Part shown: positions 23,735 to 33,135 of the stretch, one piece after another | How positions within the stretch are numbered: position 1 is the first letter of the stretch | Layout of the letters: each line of letters starts with the position of its first letter | Origin: DATLZC01 sp037444005 | GTDB taxonomy: Bacteria; Chloroflexota; Dehalococcoidia; DSTF01; JACRBR01 | Direction: 5' to 3' | Assembly (NCBI GenBank): GCA_037444005.1 | Contig: JBBING010000007.1 | Coordinates: 1 to 62,106, forward strand | DNA: 62,106 nt | The notes under the pieces: generated by a model | The model's database searches: none | Told to the model about the DNA's origin: nothing | Seen by the model: the letters and a program-made list of their open reading frames with translations, nothing else | Position numbers and translations under genes: made by a program

Positions 23735-25069
23735 GTGAAGGTCACCAAAGAGAAGATTCCTGAAAGCCAGATCGTCCTGACGATCGAAGTCCCTCAAGAG
23801 CGCCTGGAAGGCGCTCTTGATTCCGCCTACCGGAAGCTGGCCCGGCGCGCCAAGATCCCGGGCTTCCGGCCGGGCAAGGCGCCGCGCGCCCTCGTGGAGC
23901 GCCACTACGGCCGCGAGACGCTCATCGACGAGGCCCTCGATAGCCTCGTCCCGCAGGTCTACCGCGAGGCCCTCGAGCGTGACCAGGAGATCGAGCCCAT
24001 CGACCTTCCGCGGCTCTCCGTCGAGACGGTCGAGCCGCTGGTGATCAAGGCCACCATTCCGGTCAAGCCGACCGTCGAGCTCGGCGACTACCGCTCGGTG
24101 CGGGTCGAGCGGCCACCGGTCGAGGTCGACCCCGAGCAGGTCGACCGGACGCTCGAAGACCTGCGGCGGCGCTACGCGACGCTCGAGCCCGTCGACCGGC
24201 CGGTGCAGTGGGGCGACGTCGTCCGGGCGGACCTGCGCGCCGAGGTGAACGGGCGCACCCTCTTCGATGAGGAGGACGCCGAGTTCAAGCTCGTCGAAGG
24301 CCGCTCGGTGTCCCTTCCCGGATTCGAGGAGCGTGTCCTCGGGGCGACGAAAGGCGCGATCCTCGAATTCGACCTGACGGCGCCCGAAGATATCGCGGAC
24401 AAGCGGGTCGCCGGCAAGCCGTGTCACTACCGGGTCGCGATCAAGGAGGTGAAGGAAGAGGTCCTGCCGGAACTCAACGACGACTTCGCGCGGGAGGTCG
24501 GCGAAGGGTTTCCGTCGCTCCAGGCGTTGCGGGAGCGAATCGAAGCGGACATCCGGGCGAGCGAGGAGGCGCGAGCTGCGCGAGAACATCAGGACCGCAT
24601 TCTCGACGCGCTCCTGCAGCAGGCGACGATCGAGTATCCTCCCGTGCTGTTGGACCGCGAGATCGAGCGCCTGATCCGCGACCACCTGGGCCCGAACACG
24701 GACCGCGAGGACTTCGAGCGGTATCTCGACCGCATCGGCAAGACCGAGGAGGAGGTTCTGGCCGAGCTTCGGCCCATCGCGGACGACCGCGTCCGGCGTT
24801 CCCTGGTGTTGACGGCCGTGGCCGAAGCCGAACATCTCGACGTGACGGACGCCGAGATCGACGCCGAAATCCAGCGGCTGGTGTCGTCCGCGCCCGAATG
24901 GCGGGCCGCCGAGCTTCACGAGCTGTTCCGAAGCGAACCGGGGCGCCGGTCGCTGCGGAACTCGCTGCTGACCAGGAAAACCTTGGAGCGCCTCGAAGCC
25001 ATCGCCTCGGGCCGGGCCGAGCCGGCCGACGCGGCCGCCGGAGCGGGCGCGGCGGAATCGGAATCCTGA
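23735..25069 (+). CDS. tig: Trigger factor
   Basis: A 444-residue ribosome-bound chaperone. The N-terminal domain contains the ribosome-docking signature GFRPGKAP at about residue 44. An FKBP-type prolyl isomerase domain follows (WGDVVRADL...LPGFEERVLGATKGAILEF), then the long helical C-terminal domain. The end is Ala/Gly/Glu-rich. First gene of the conserved tig-clpP-clpX cluster. GTG 23735 is chosen on the -10 box spacing and the start of conserved sequence. Confidence 0.95.
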   Translation: MKVTKEKIPESQIVLTIEVPQERLEGALDSAYRKLARRAKIPGFRPGKAPRALVERHYGRETLIDEALDSLVPQVYREALERDQEIEPIDLPRLSVETVEPLVIKATIPVKPTVELGDYRSVRVERPPVEVDPEQVDRTLEDLRRRYATLEPVDRPVQWGDVVRADLRAEVNGRTLFDEEDAEFKLVEGRSVSLPGFEERVLGATKGAILEFDLTAPEDIADKRVAGKPCHYRVAIKEVKEEVLPELNDDFAREVGEGFPSLQALRERIEADIRASEEARAAREHQDRILDALLQQATIEYPPVLLDREIERLIRDHLGPNTDREDFERYLDRIGKTEEEVLAELRPIADDRVRRSLVLTAVAEAEHLDVTDAEIDAEIQRLVSSAPEWRAAELHELFRSEPGRRSLRNSLLTRKTLERLEAIASGRAEPADAAAGAGAAESES

Positions 25070-25119
25070 GGATGAGCATCCCCGGCATGACGCCGGAGAC
25101 ACAAGGAGCCTCGAACGAC

Positions 25120-25725
25120 ATGGAGTTCACACCGACCAACGTCATCATCCCATCCGTTATCGAGACGAGCCCGCGCGGCGAGCGCGCGTTCGACATCTAT
25201 TCTCTGTTGCTGCGGGAGCGCATCATTTTCCTCGGCACGCCCATCGATGACCAGGTGGCGAACCTGATCATCGCGCAGTTGCTGTACCTGGAGCGGGAGG
25301 ACCCCGACCGGGACATCAACATGTACATCCACTCGCCGGGCGGCGTGATCCCGGCCGGGCTGGCGATCTACGACACCATGCAGCTCGTGCGGCCGGACGT
25401 GGCGACATACTGCGTCGGAATGACGGCGAGCATGGCCACGATCCTGCTGGCGGCGGGCGCGCCGGGCAAGCGCTACGCCATGCCCCACGCGACCGTCCAC
25501 ATGCATCAGGCGATGGGCGGCGCTCGCGGTCAGGCGGTGGATGTGGAGATCCTGGCCCGGGAGCTCCTGCGCGAGAACGAGATCATCCGGGATATCCTGG
25601 TGAAGCACACCGGTCAGGATCCCGAGCGCATCAAGCGGGACTTCGACCGGGACTTCTACATGAACCCGGTGCAGGCGAAGGAGTACGGGATCATCGACGA
25701 GATCCTGCAGCCCCCGCCGAAGTGA
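25120..25725 (+). CDS. clpP: ATP-dependent Clp protease proteolytic subunit
   Basis: A 201-residue serine protease forming the ClpP barrel. Catalytic triad: Ser104 in GMTASMAT, His129 in VHMHQAMGG, and Asp178 in the RDFDRDFYM segment. YIHSPGG and QDPERI are also conserved. ATG 25120 has AAGGAG 11 nt upstream; ATG 25072 and 25087 are in frame and would add a short leader peptide. Works with ClpX, encoded 87 nt downstream. Confidence 0.95.
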   Translation: MEFTPTNVIIPSVIETSPRGERAFDIYSLLLRERIIFLGTPIDDQVANLIIAQLLYLEREDPDRDINMYIHSPGGVIPAGLAIYDTMQLVRPDVATYCVGMTASMATILLAAGAPGKRYAMPHATVHMHQAMGGARGQAVDVEILARELLRENEIIRDILVKHTGQDPERIKRDFDRDFYMNPVQAKEYGIIDEILQPPPK

Positions 25726-25812
25726 TCGTGTTGTCACGAAGGCGCAACTCCGGGGCTGGACGCTCGTTGTAAAGTAGAGAACGGTTTCGTCGATACCCCT
25801 CAGGAGACCCGA

Positions 25813-27135
<1,323 letters not shown>

Positions 27136-27156
27136 GGGGCCCGACAAGCAAACAAC

Positions 27157-27184
27157 GCGAAGCCGGCCGTGCGGCCGGCTTCGC
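27157..27184. terminator. clpX terminator hairpin
   Basis: GCGAAGCCGGCC (27157-27168) and GGCCGGCTTCGC (27173-27184) form a perfect 12-bp stem with a GTGC loop, 21 nt after the clpX stop. No T-tract follows on the plus strand, but on the minus strand the stem leads into TTGTTTGCTTGT, so it may also end the TetR transcript. Confidence 0.7.
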
Positions 27185-27205
27185 CGCATCCGTATCGCGC
27201 CGAAC

Positions 27206-27242
27206 GCGGCAGGGGCGTCCCAAACGGGAACGCCCCTGCCGC
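27206..27242. terminator. Second hairpin between convergent clpX and TetR genes
   Basis: 27206-27218 pairs with 27230-27242 (13 bp), extended by CCC/GGG around an AAAC loop with one bulged A. It lies 24 nt from the end of the TetR gene. The same design (long stem, CCC/GGG cap, bulged A) recurs at 59971-60001. Confidence 0.65.
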
Positions 27243-27265
27243 TCCAACCCCCTGAGTTGGCCAGT

Positions 27266-27889
27266 TCAGCGCGGCGCCAGCGCCGCAGTGATGAAGTCGA
27301 CGACGCCGTCCTTGAGGCGGTCCGCCTCCGCGCCGTCGTCGGGGACGAAGCACTGATACACGGCGATGCTCACCAGGCCCGTCACCAGCTTGGCGAGCGT
27401 CTCCGGGTCCGCTCTACGCACGAAGCCGGCGTCCATCGCCCGACGGTACAGGTCCGCCAGAGGCTGCTCGCGCTCGCGAGCCGCCCGGGCCATCTCGCGC
27501 GCCTCCGGGCTCGTGGGATCCGTGTTCAGCACCACGAGCCGCAACAGCTCGCGGTTCTCCCGGCACGTCTCGAATACGGCCGAGACGCGCGCGTCCACGT
27601 CGTCCCGCAGGCTGGCGCCGGGTCCGGCGCCGCGCGCCGCGGCGCGCCCGATGAGCTCGAACAGCCGCTCGTGCAACGCCGCGAAGATGGCGTTCTTCGA
27701 CGGGAAATAGAGGTAGAAGGTGCCGAGGGCGATGCCCGCCTCTTCGGCGATGTCGGCGATGGTGGTCCCGTGGAAGCCTTTGCGGGCGAACACCGCTCGG
27801 GCGGCCTGGAGGATCGCTTCTCGTCGCGCCGCCTTCTGCAGCTCCGCGCGCTGCGCGCGGTCGGTTCCGGTGGTGGTCGCGCCCGCCAT
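27266..27889 (-). CDS. TetR/AcrR-family regulator
   Basis: A 207-residue repressor. HTH: REAILQAARAVFARKGFHGTTIADIAEEAGIALGTFYLYFPSKNAIF in the N-terminal 70 residues (GTFYLYFPSK is the recognition-helix region). The ligand domain resembles TetR regulators of fatty-acid or efflux genes. ATG 27889 is chosen so that the operator lies directly upstream; ATG 27910 would place it inside the gene. Likely autoregulated; no target gene is adjacent other than the CAP lipoprotein 120 nt further on. Confidence 0.85.
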   Translation of the reverse strand: MAGATTTGTDRAQRAELQKAARREAILQAARAVFARKGFHGTTIADIAEEAGIALGTFYLYFPSKNAIFAALHERLFELIGRAAARGAGPGASLRDDVDARVSAVFETCRENRELLRLVVLNTDPTSPEAREMARAAREREQPLADLYRRAMDAGFVRRADPETLAKLVTGLVSIAVYQCFVPDDGAEADRLKDGVVDFITAALAPR

Positions 27890-27892
27890 CAC

Positions 27893-27909
27893 TGAATGAA
27901 CGTCATTCA
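27893..27909. promoter_or_regulatory. TetR operator
   Basis: TGAATGA-ACG-TCATTCA: perfect 7-bp arms around 3 nt, 3 nt upstream of the TetR start codon. This matches the TGAATGA/TCATTCA half-sites known for several TetR-family repressors. On the minus strand TTGACA (27937-27932) lies 23 nt upstream, so the site covers the transcription start. Confidence 0.75.
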
Positions 27910-28010
27910 TGTACCCTACAGCCCGCCCCCGTGTCAAGGGGCCAGACAAGCGTCGAGCGTCCCGCCGGCCGCGCGACGCTCGCTTCGGGCTACGGGCCCT
28001 CCCGGGCCGC

Positions 28011-28496
28011 TCACGGCGAGCAGCCGGGCGCGTTCCCTTCGAATACGGCGACGTGATAGATCTTCCCGTCCGGCGCCACCGCGGCCCCGGTGCCCATGCG
28101 CTCGAAGTGACAGTTGGTGATGGTCGCGAAGTGCGGCGGGCTCTCTTTCCACATGCGGATGGTCACGTCCACCGCCTGATTCAGCGGGTAGTTGTTCCAC
28201 GCGATGACCTCGCCCGCCCAGGCAGTCGTGATGCCGAACCGCTGATAAAGGCACGCGAAGTCGCAGCCGTCGGGCGGGTCGTGGCTGAAGTAGTTCTTGC
28301 GGGCCATGTCCTCCGCCCGCAGTCTGGCGACGGCCGCGAGCCCGGGATCGACCCGGAGGGGAGGCAGCCCCTGCTCGGCGCGCAGCCGGTTCAGCCCGAG
28401 GGCGACGTTGGCTTCCATCACCTGTTGCGACGTGCACGCCGCGGCCACCACGCCCAGCGTTCCCAGCGCCACGAGAGCGATCACGAGCCGTTTCAC
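28011..28496 (-). CDS. CAP-domain (SCP/YkwD-like) lipoprotein
   Basis: A 161-residue lipoprotein. The signal peptide MKRLVIALVALGTLGVVAAAC ends in a lipobox. The CAP domain follows: ANVALGLNRLRAEQGLPPLRVDPGLAAVARLRAEDMARKNYFSH, then AGEVIAW and MWKESPPHFATITNCHFERMGTGAAV, with the conserved His and Glu residues. Two extra Cys (CDFAC) may form a disulfide. Bacterial members are surface proteins of unclear biochemical role. Stands alone. Confidence 0.85.
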   Translation of the reverse strand: MKRLVIALVALGTLGVVAAACTSQQVMEANVALGLNRLRAEQGLPPLRVDPGLAAVARLRAEDMARKNYFSHDPPDGCDFACLYQRFGITTAWAGEVIAWNNYPLNQAVDVTIRMWKESPPHFATITNCHFERMGTGAAVAPDGKIYHVAVFEGNAPGCSP

Positions 28497-28596
28497 AGGT
28501 GTGCCTGCCTCTCCAGGCCGCCGCGGTCCGGATGACGGCGGCGCATCGTGTCTTCCACCTCATGCATCGGCAGGAGCGGCCCGATTCTTAAGGGTG

Positions 28597-28610
28597 TTCC
28601 CCTAGGGGAA
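28597..28610. promoter_or_regulatory. Perfect 14-bp palindrome before the tRNA promoter
   Basis: TTCCCCTAGGGGAA lies 7 nt upstream of the -35 box of the tRNA/rnpB region. Could be an operator or part of the end of an unseen transcript. Confidence 0.35.
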
Positions 28611-28617
28611 GGGCGCT

Positions 28618-28647
28618 TTGGCAGGCGGCGGAGGGCCGGCGTAGAAT
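28618..28647 (+). promoter_or_regulatory. Promoter of tRNA(CAT)
   Basis: TTGGCA at 28618-28623, 18 nt, TAGAAT at 28642-28647; the tRNA starts 9 nt later at 28656. Confidence 0.65.
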
Positions 28648-28655
28648 GCGGTGTC

Positions 28656-28730
28656 GGGCCCGTAGCTCAGGGGCAGAGCAGTCGGCTCATAACCGATCGG
28701 TCGCAGGTTCGATCCCTGCCGGGCCCACCA
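28656..28730 (+). tRNA. tRNA with CAT anticodon, probably elongator Met
   Basis: Acceptor GGGCCCG/CGGGCCC, D-arm GCTC/GAGC with a short 7-nt loop, anticodon stem GTCGG/CCGAT with loop CTCATAA, T-arm GCAGG-TTCGATC-CCTGC, discriminator A and encoded CCA. The G1-C72 pair excludes an initiator tRNA. A tRNA-Ile whose C34 is modified to lysidine has the same CAT anticodon and cannot be fully excluded. Confidence 0.95.
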
Positions 28731-28748
28731 GGGCGATCCCGAGCTCGC

Positions 28749-28754
28749 TATACT
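28749..28754 (+). promoter_or_regulatory. -10 box of rnpB
   Basis: TATACT immediately before the RNase P RNA, 19 nt after the tRNA end. It allows separate transcription, though read-through from the tRNA is also possible. Confidence 0.5.
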
Positions 28755-28756
28755 GA

Positions 28757-29129
28757 GGACGCCAGGAGGCCGGGTGGCCGCCCCCGCCATCAAGCGGGGG
28801 AGGAAAGTCCGAGCTCCACCGGACAGGGCGCCGGGTAACACCCGGGCGCGGCGACGCGACGGAAAGTGCCACAGAAACATACCGCCCGGCCCTCGCGGCC
28901 GGGTAAGGGTGAAATGGTGCGGTAAGAGCGCACCGCGTCCGCTGAGAGGCGGATGGCGGGCAAACCCCGCCCGGAGCAAGGCCAAGTAGGGGACCTGTCA
29001 AGGGACGTCCGGCCCGATGGTCCCGGGTTGGCCGCTGGAGCCTTCCGGTAACGGGAGGCCTAGAGAGATGGCCACCATCCTTCCTTCGCGGAAGGATACA
29101 GAACTCGGCTTACAGGCCGCCTGGCGAAC
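28757..29129 (+). ncRNA. rnpB: RNase P RNA, bacterial type A-like
   Basis: The catalytic RNA that trims tRNA 5' ends. P1 pairs 28761-28770 with 29116-29125 (one mismatch). Conserved core elements are present in order: GAGGAAAGTCCGAGCTCC near 28798, GACGGAAAGTGCCACAGAAA near 28857, GGTGAAATGGTGCGGTAAGAGCGCACC in the middle, the AAACCCC-CCGGAGCAAGGCCAA segment (which in type A pairs with tRNA CCA nearby), and AGAACTCGGCTTACAG at the end. Ends just before a strong terminator. Confidence 0.95.
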
Positions 29130-29131
29130 GC

Positions 29132-29164
29132 GACGGCGTCCCGTTCACTCGACGGGACGCCGTC
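29132..29164. terminator. rnpB terminator
   Basis: GACGGCGTCCCGT (29132-29144) and ACGGGACGCCGTC (29152-29164), a perfect 13-bp stem with a 7-nt loop, followed by TCCCTTCTC. It starts 3 nt after rnpB and ends 32 nt before the convergent pstB stop, so it can act for both. Confidence 0.8.
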
Positions 29165-29195
29165 TCCCTTCTCGATGCCGTCGCCGAACCGCTCG

Positions 29196-30050
29196 CTATC
29201 CGAAGCGGCCCGTGATGTAGTCCTCGGTGCGCTTGTCGCGCGGGGTGGTGAAGATTTGCTCGGTGGGGCCGAACTCGACCAGCCGCCCGACCCGGTCCTC
29301 GCCCGCCAGCAGGAACGCCGTGTAATCCGACACCCGCGCGGCCTGCTGCATGTTGTGGGTGACGATGACGATGGTGTACCGGGGCACGAGCTGACGCATC
29401 AGGTCCTCGATCTTCAGCGTCGCCACGGGGTCGAGCGCGGAGCACGGCTCGTCCATCAGGATGACCTCGGGCTCGATCGCCAGCGCGCGGGCGATGCACA
29501 ATCGCTGCTGTTGCCCTCCGGAGAGCGCCAGCGCGCTCTTCCCGAGCTGGTCCGACACTTCGTCCCACAACGCCGCCTGCCGCAGCGATCGTTCCACCAG
29601 CTCCCGCAGGTTGCCCCGAACGCCGTTGACCCGCGGACCGAAGGCGACGTTCTCGAAGATGCTCTTCGGGAACGGATTCGGCTTCTGAAACACCATCCCG
29701 ATCCGCCGCCGAATCTCGACCGGGTCGACGTCCTTCGCGTAGAGGTCGTGCCCCTCGTAGTAGATGCGGCCCTCGTGCCGGAACCCGGGGATGAGGTCGT
29801 TCATGCGGTTGAACACGCGGATGAGCGTGCTCTTGCCGCACCCTGATGGGCCGATGATGGCCGTGATCTTCCCCCGGGGAATCGTGAGGGTGATGTTGTC
29901 GAGCGCCTGCTTCTGTCCGTACCAGACGCTGAGGCCCTCGGTGCGCAGAATGGCGTCGCCTTCGATGTCGTAGACTGTCGGCGCCTGGGCTTCGGGCTTC
30001 GGGACCACGTCGGGACGGAGCCGGGGGGTGCGAATCGCCATCGCTCTCAC
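29196..30050 (-). CDS. pstB: Phosphate ABC transporter ATPase PstB
   Basis: A 284-residue ATPase of the high-affinity phosphate importer. Walker A IGPSGCGKSTLIRVFNRMNDLIP and signature LSGGQQQRLCIARALA, with PstB-typical ALDNITLTIPRG and VFQKPNPFPKSIFENVAFG. GTG 30050 overlaps the pstA stop as GTGA; ATG 30041 is the alternative. Last gene of pstSCAB; no phoU follows. Confidence 0.96.
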   Translation of the reverse strand: MRAMAIRTPRLRPDVVPKPEAQAPTVYDIEGDAILRTEGLSVWYGQKQALDNITLTIPRGKITAIIGPSGCGKSTLIRVFNRMNDLIPGFRHEGRIYYEGHDLYAKDVDPVEIRRRIGMVFQKPNPFPKSIFENVAFGPRVNGVRGNLRELVERSLRQAALWDEVSDQLGKSALALSGGQQQRLCIARALAIEPEVILMDEPCSALDPVATLKIEDLMRQLVPRYTIVIVTHNMQQAARVSDYTAFLLAGEDRVGRLVEFGPTEQIFTTPRDKRTEDYITGRFG

Positions 30051-30928
30051 CAGCGCTGCTGGAAGCGGTTCCGCAAGAGGATCGCGGTGAGATTCAGCCC
30101 CAGCGTCATGATCATCAGCACCACGATACCCGCTGCGGCGTTGGTGTGGAACCCGGCCTGGGGCCGCGACACCCAGTTGAAGATCTGGATGGGAAGCACG
30201 GTGAAGGGGCTGAGGGGTCCGTCAGGGACGAACGGGACGAACGTGAGGGCGCCGATGGTGATGAGAGGCGCCGTCTCGCCCATGGCGCGGGACGTCGCCA
30301 GGATGTTGCCCGTCATGATGCCCGAGAAGGCGTAGGGAAGCACCGCCCGGCGCACCACCTGCCACTTCGTCGCCCCGAGGGCGTAGGCGGCGTCCCGCAT
30401 GGACGACGGGACCGCCCGGATCGCCTCGCGGGAGGCGATGATGATGATGGGGAGCACGAGCAGAGCCATCGTGAGGCCGCCAGCGAGCACGCTGCGCCCG
30501 AGGTCCATGGCGCGGACGAAGAGCTGGAGCCCCAGCAGCCCGTAAATGATGGACGGCACGCCGGCGAGATTCGAGATGTTGACCTCGAGCAGCGTCGAGA
30601 ACCAGTTCTTGCCCGCGTACTCCTCGAGATACACCGCCGCGCCGATCCCAACCGGGAGCGCGACTACGACGGTGATGGCGATCATCCACGCGCTGCCGTA
30701 GAGGGCCGCCTTGATGCCCGCCCGCTCCGGGAAGCGCGAGGGATAGCTGTTGATGAAGTCCCAGCTCAGGCGCGGCAAACCGTCTCGCGCCACGTCGACG
30801 ATGAGCGTCGCCAGCGCCGCCAGCGCGACCCCCACAGCGGCGAGGCACAGCGCCAGGAAGATCAGGCCCTTGAGCTTGCGGATGCGGAGCTGCAGGCTCG
30901 CCTGAAGCGCCGGAGCCGCGGCTGTCAT
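30047..30928 (-). CDS. pstA: Phosphate ABC transporter permease PstA
   Basis: A 293-residue inner-membrane permease with about six helices. GIKAALYGSAWMIAITVVVALPVGIGAAVYLEEYA, GVPSIIYGLLGLQLF and DAAYALGATKWQVVRRAVLP (EAA loop) are family hallmarks. Overlaps pstC by 4 nt upstream and pstB downstream, so translation of the three is probably coupled. Confidence 0.95.
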   Translation of the reverse strand: MTAAAPALQASLQLRIRKLKGLIFLALCLAAVGVALAALATLIVDVARDGLPRLSWDFINSYPSRFPERAGIKAALYGSAWMIAITVVVALPVGIGAAVYLEEYAGKNWFSTLLEVNISNLAGVPSIIYGLLGLQLFVRAMDLGRSVLAGGLTMALLVLPIIIIASREAIRAVPSSMRDAAYALGATKWQVVRRAVLPYAFSGIMTGNILATSRAMGETAPLITIGALTFVPFVPDGPLSPFTVLPIQIFNWVSRPQAGFHTNAAAGIVVLMIMTLGLNLTAILLRNRFQQRW

Positions 30929-31878
30929 TCGTACTCCTCCCGGAACCGCATCACCACGTAGCGGCTGAGCAGATTCATCGCCAGCGTCATCACGAAGAGC
31001 GTGGCTCCCACCGCGAAGATGGTCTTGAACGCGAGCGACCCCGCCGGCGTGTCTCCCAGACTCACTTGGACAATGAACGCCGTCATCGTCTCGATCGGCA
31101 CGAAGGGGCTCCAGGTCAGGGTGGGATTCTGTCCGGCGGCGATGGCCACGATCATCGTCTCGCCAATGGCCCGCGAGATGGCCAGCACCAGCGCAGCCAG
31201 GATCCCCGAGAGCGCCGCCGGCGCCACCACCCGCGTCGCCACCTCGTACTTGGTCGACCCCAGCGCATAGGCGCCCTCCCGCAGTGACCGCGGCACCGCG
31301 CTCATAGCGTCGTCGGTCAGCGACGACACGAGGGGGAGGATCATGATGCCCATGACCAGCGAGGCGCTGAGCCCGTTGAAGACGGCGATGCCGCTATAGA
31401 GCTTCTGGAGGATCGGGGTCACGAAGAGCAGGGCGAAGTACCCGTACACCACGGTCGGGACGCCCGCCAGCACCTCGAGGGTCGGCTTCAGCACCGACCG
31501 CGCGCGTTCGGTGGCGTACTCGCTCAGGTAGATGCCGGCGAGCAGGCCGAGGGGTCCGGCGACGAACATGGCGCCGATGGACGTGAGCATCGTGCCGGCG
31601 AGCAGCGGCGCGATGCCGTAGTGGGCGTCCGTGAACAGCGGCGTCCACTGCGTGTCGCTCACGAACTCCCAGAGCGAGACTTCGCGGAAGAACTCGTACG
31701 TCTCGAACGCGAGGACGAACACGATGCCCGCCGTCGTCAAGATCGAGACGGCGGCGCACAGCAAGAGGGCGGCGTGGATGAGGCCCTCGCGGACCGCGCG
31801 AGCGCGGCCGCCCCGAAGCCGCAGCGGCGCTCCAGCAGCCGCCGCCTGTCCACCGATGCCCGCTGTCACGCGGCCCAC
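30925..31878 (-). CDS. pstC: Phosphate ABC transporter permease PstC
   Basis: A 317-residue permease pairing with PstA. LLAGTMLTSIGAMFVAGPLGLLAGIYLSEYA, LEVLAGVPTVVYGYFALLFVTP and EGAYALGSTKYEVATRVVAP are characteristic. The first 25 residues are polar and Arg/Ala-rich. Starts 77 nt after pstS, with a small GC hairpin between. Confidence 0.95.
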   Translation of the reverse strand: MGRVTAGIGGQAAAAGAPLRLRGGRARAVREGLIHAALLLCAAVSILTTAGIVFVLAFETYEFFREVSLWEFVSDTQWTPLFTDAHYGIAPLLAGTMLTSIGAMFVAGPLGLLAGIYLSEYATERARSVLKPTLEVLAGVPTVVYGYFALLFVTPILQKLYSGIAVFNGLSASLVMGIMILPLVSSLTDDAMSAVPRSLREGAYALGSTKYEVATRVVAPAALSGILAALVLAISRAIGETMIVAIAAGQNPTLTWSPFVPIETMTAFIVQVSLGDTPAGSLAFKTIFAVGATLFVMTLAMNLLSRYVVMRFREEYE

Positions 31879-31894
31879 TCCTCACAGCAGCGAA

Positions 31895-31917
31895 GCCGGG
31901 CCTTCCCCGAACCCGGC
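31895..31917 (-). promoter_or_regulatory. Small hairpin between pstS and pstC
   Basis: GCCGGG (31895-31900) and CCCGGC (31912-31917) form a six-GC-pair stem with an 11-nt loop. Similar elements in other pst operons stabilise the pstS end of the message so that the binding protein is made in excess; here that is inference. Confidence 0.35.
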
Positions 31918-31955
31918 CGCGCCGCCCTCGTTTTTCGTAACCACGACACCGCGCC

Positions 31956-33008
31956 TCAAGGGGCGAAGAGTTCCTCCAGCGTAGCGCCCTCCGGAGCGTC
32001 GGGGAACACGGACCCCGTGACGCGCGCCTGCCAGCGCGCCCGCGCGCCCTCGATGACGCTATCCGGCAACGCCACGTAGCCGACCTCCGGCACCAGCGCT
32101 TTGATTGCGTCGTCGCTCAGATAGTAGTCCACAAACGCCTGCACCGCCGGGTCGTCGGCCCGGTCCGCCCGCACGTAGATGAAGAGCGGGCGAGAGAGCG
32201 GCGTGTAGGTCCCGTTGTTCACCGTCTCCGCGCTCGGCAAGACGCACCCACCGCCTCCGTCGATGGCGACGAGCTTCAGCCGGTCGGCGTTCTCCTCGAA
32301 GTAGGCCAGCCCGAAGTAGCCGAGGGCGTTCTTCGTGCCGGCGACGCCCTGCACCGTGACGTTGTCGTCTTCCGTGGCCGTGTAGTCGCCCCGGCTGGCC
32401 CCGCTCTCACCCACGATGGCCTCGGTGAAGTAGTCGAACGTACCAGAATCCGTGCCGGCGCCGAACAGCGCGAGCGGCTCGTCGGGGAAGTCGGGCCGAA
32501 TCTGGTTCCAGCGGGTGATGGTCCCCTGCGCAGCGGGCTCCCACATCTTTTTCAGCTCCTCGACGGTGAGGCAGTCCACCCAGTCGTTCTCAGGGTTCAC
32601 TACCACTGCGAGCCCGTCGAAAGCGACCGGCAGCTCGATGTACTCGATGCCGTTGGCGGCGCAGGCGTCGATCTCCTCTTGCTTGATGGGCCGCGACGCG
32701 TCGCTGATGTCGGTCTCGCCGTTGCAGAACTTCTCGAACCCGCCGCCGGTGCCCGAGATGCCGACCGTCACCTGCACATCGCCCTGAACGTTGCGAAACT
32801 CCTCGGCCACCGCCTCGGTGATGGGGAACACGGTGCTCGACCCGTCGACCGTGACCTTGCCCGAGACCGAGGGCGGGCGCGTCGCGCCGGGCTCCGTCGG
32901 CCCGCCTCCCTCCTCACCGCCTCCGCATGCGGCCGTAAGCATCGCGGCCGCGACGATGACTGCCGCCCCGGCGAGCACGATGTAGGGGCTCCGCTTCCAC
33001 TGGTTCAA
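31956..33008 (-). CDS. pstS: Phosphate-binding lipoprotein PstS
   Basis: A 350-residue binding protein. The lipobox LTAAC (Cys28) is followed by a Gly/Glu-rich linker. VDGSSTVFPITEAVAEEF and GISGTGGGFEKFCNGETDISDASRPI are the phosphate-contacting segments of the PstS family; GTDSGTFDYFTEAIVGE follows. TTG 33008 is the start because AAAGGAG precedes it at a good distance and no ATG/GTG fits. A Pho-box-like array lies upstream. Confidence 0.95.
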   Translation of the reverse strand: MNQWKRSPYIVLAGAAVIVAAAMLTAACGGGEEGGGPTEPGATRPPSVSGKVTVDGSSTVFPITEAVAEEFRNVQGDVQVTVGISGTGGGFEKFCNGETDISDASRPIKQEEIDACAANGIEYIELPVAFDGLAVVVNPENDWVDCLTVEELKKMWEPAAQGTITRWNQIRPDFPDEPLALFGAGTDSGTFDYFTEAIVGESGASRGDYTATEDDNVTVQGVAGTKNALGYFGLAYFEENADRLKLVAIDGGGGCVLPSAETVNNGTYTPLSRPLFIYVRADRADDPAVQAFVDYYLSDDAIKALVPEVGYVALPDSVIEGARARWQARVTGSVFPDAPEGATLEELFAP

Positions 33009-33043
33009 GATGGCGCTCCTTTCCTGCGATCGAATCCGGCTCC

Positions 33044-33049
33044 ACGATA
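33044..33049 (-). promoter_or_regulatory. -10 box of the pst operon
   Basis: TATCGT on the minus strand, 36 nt before the pstS start and 11 nt downstream of the nearest Pho-box repeat. No -35 is seen, as expected if a PhoB/PhoP-type activator occupies that position. Confidence 0.45.
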
Positions 33050-33058
33050 GGCGGTGGG

Positions 33059-33100
33059 GGTTAACGCGGGATTAAGCGCGGTTAAGGGCGCATCAACGTC
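33059..33100. promoter_or_regulatory. Pho-box-like direct-repeat array
   Basis: Four direct repeats with one helical-turn spacing: TTAA at 33061, 33072 and 33082, and TCAA at 33093 (intervals 11, 10, 11). On the minus strand these read CTTAACCGCG, CTTAATCCCG, CGTTAACC, like PhoP/PhoB boxes. The position just upstream of the pstS -10 box supports phosphate-starvation control. Confidence 0.65.
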
Positions 33101-33135
33101 GCTCCGCCATCGTTCCAACACGGCGCCCGTACCTA

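Noticed and set aside
28656..28730. Initiator tRNA-fMet
   Set aside because: Position 1-72 is a G-C pair, whereas initiators have a mismatch there.
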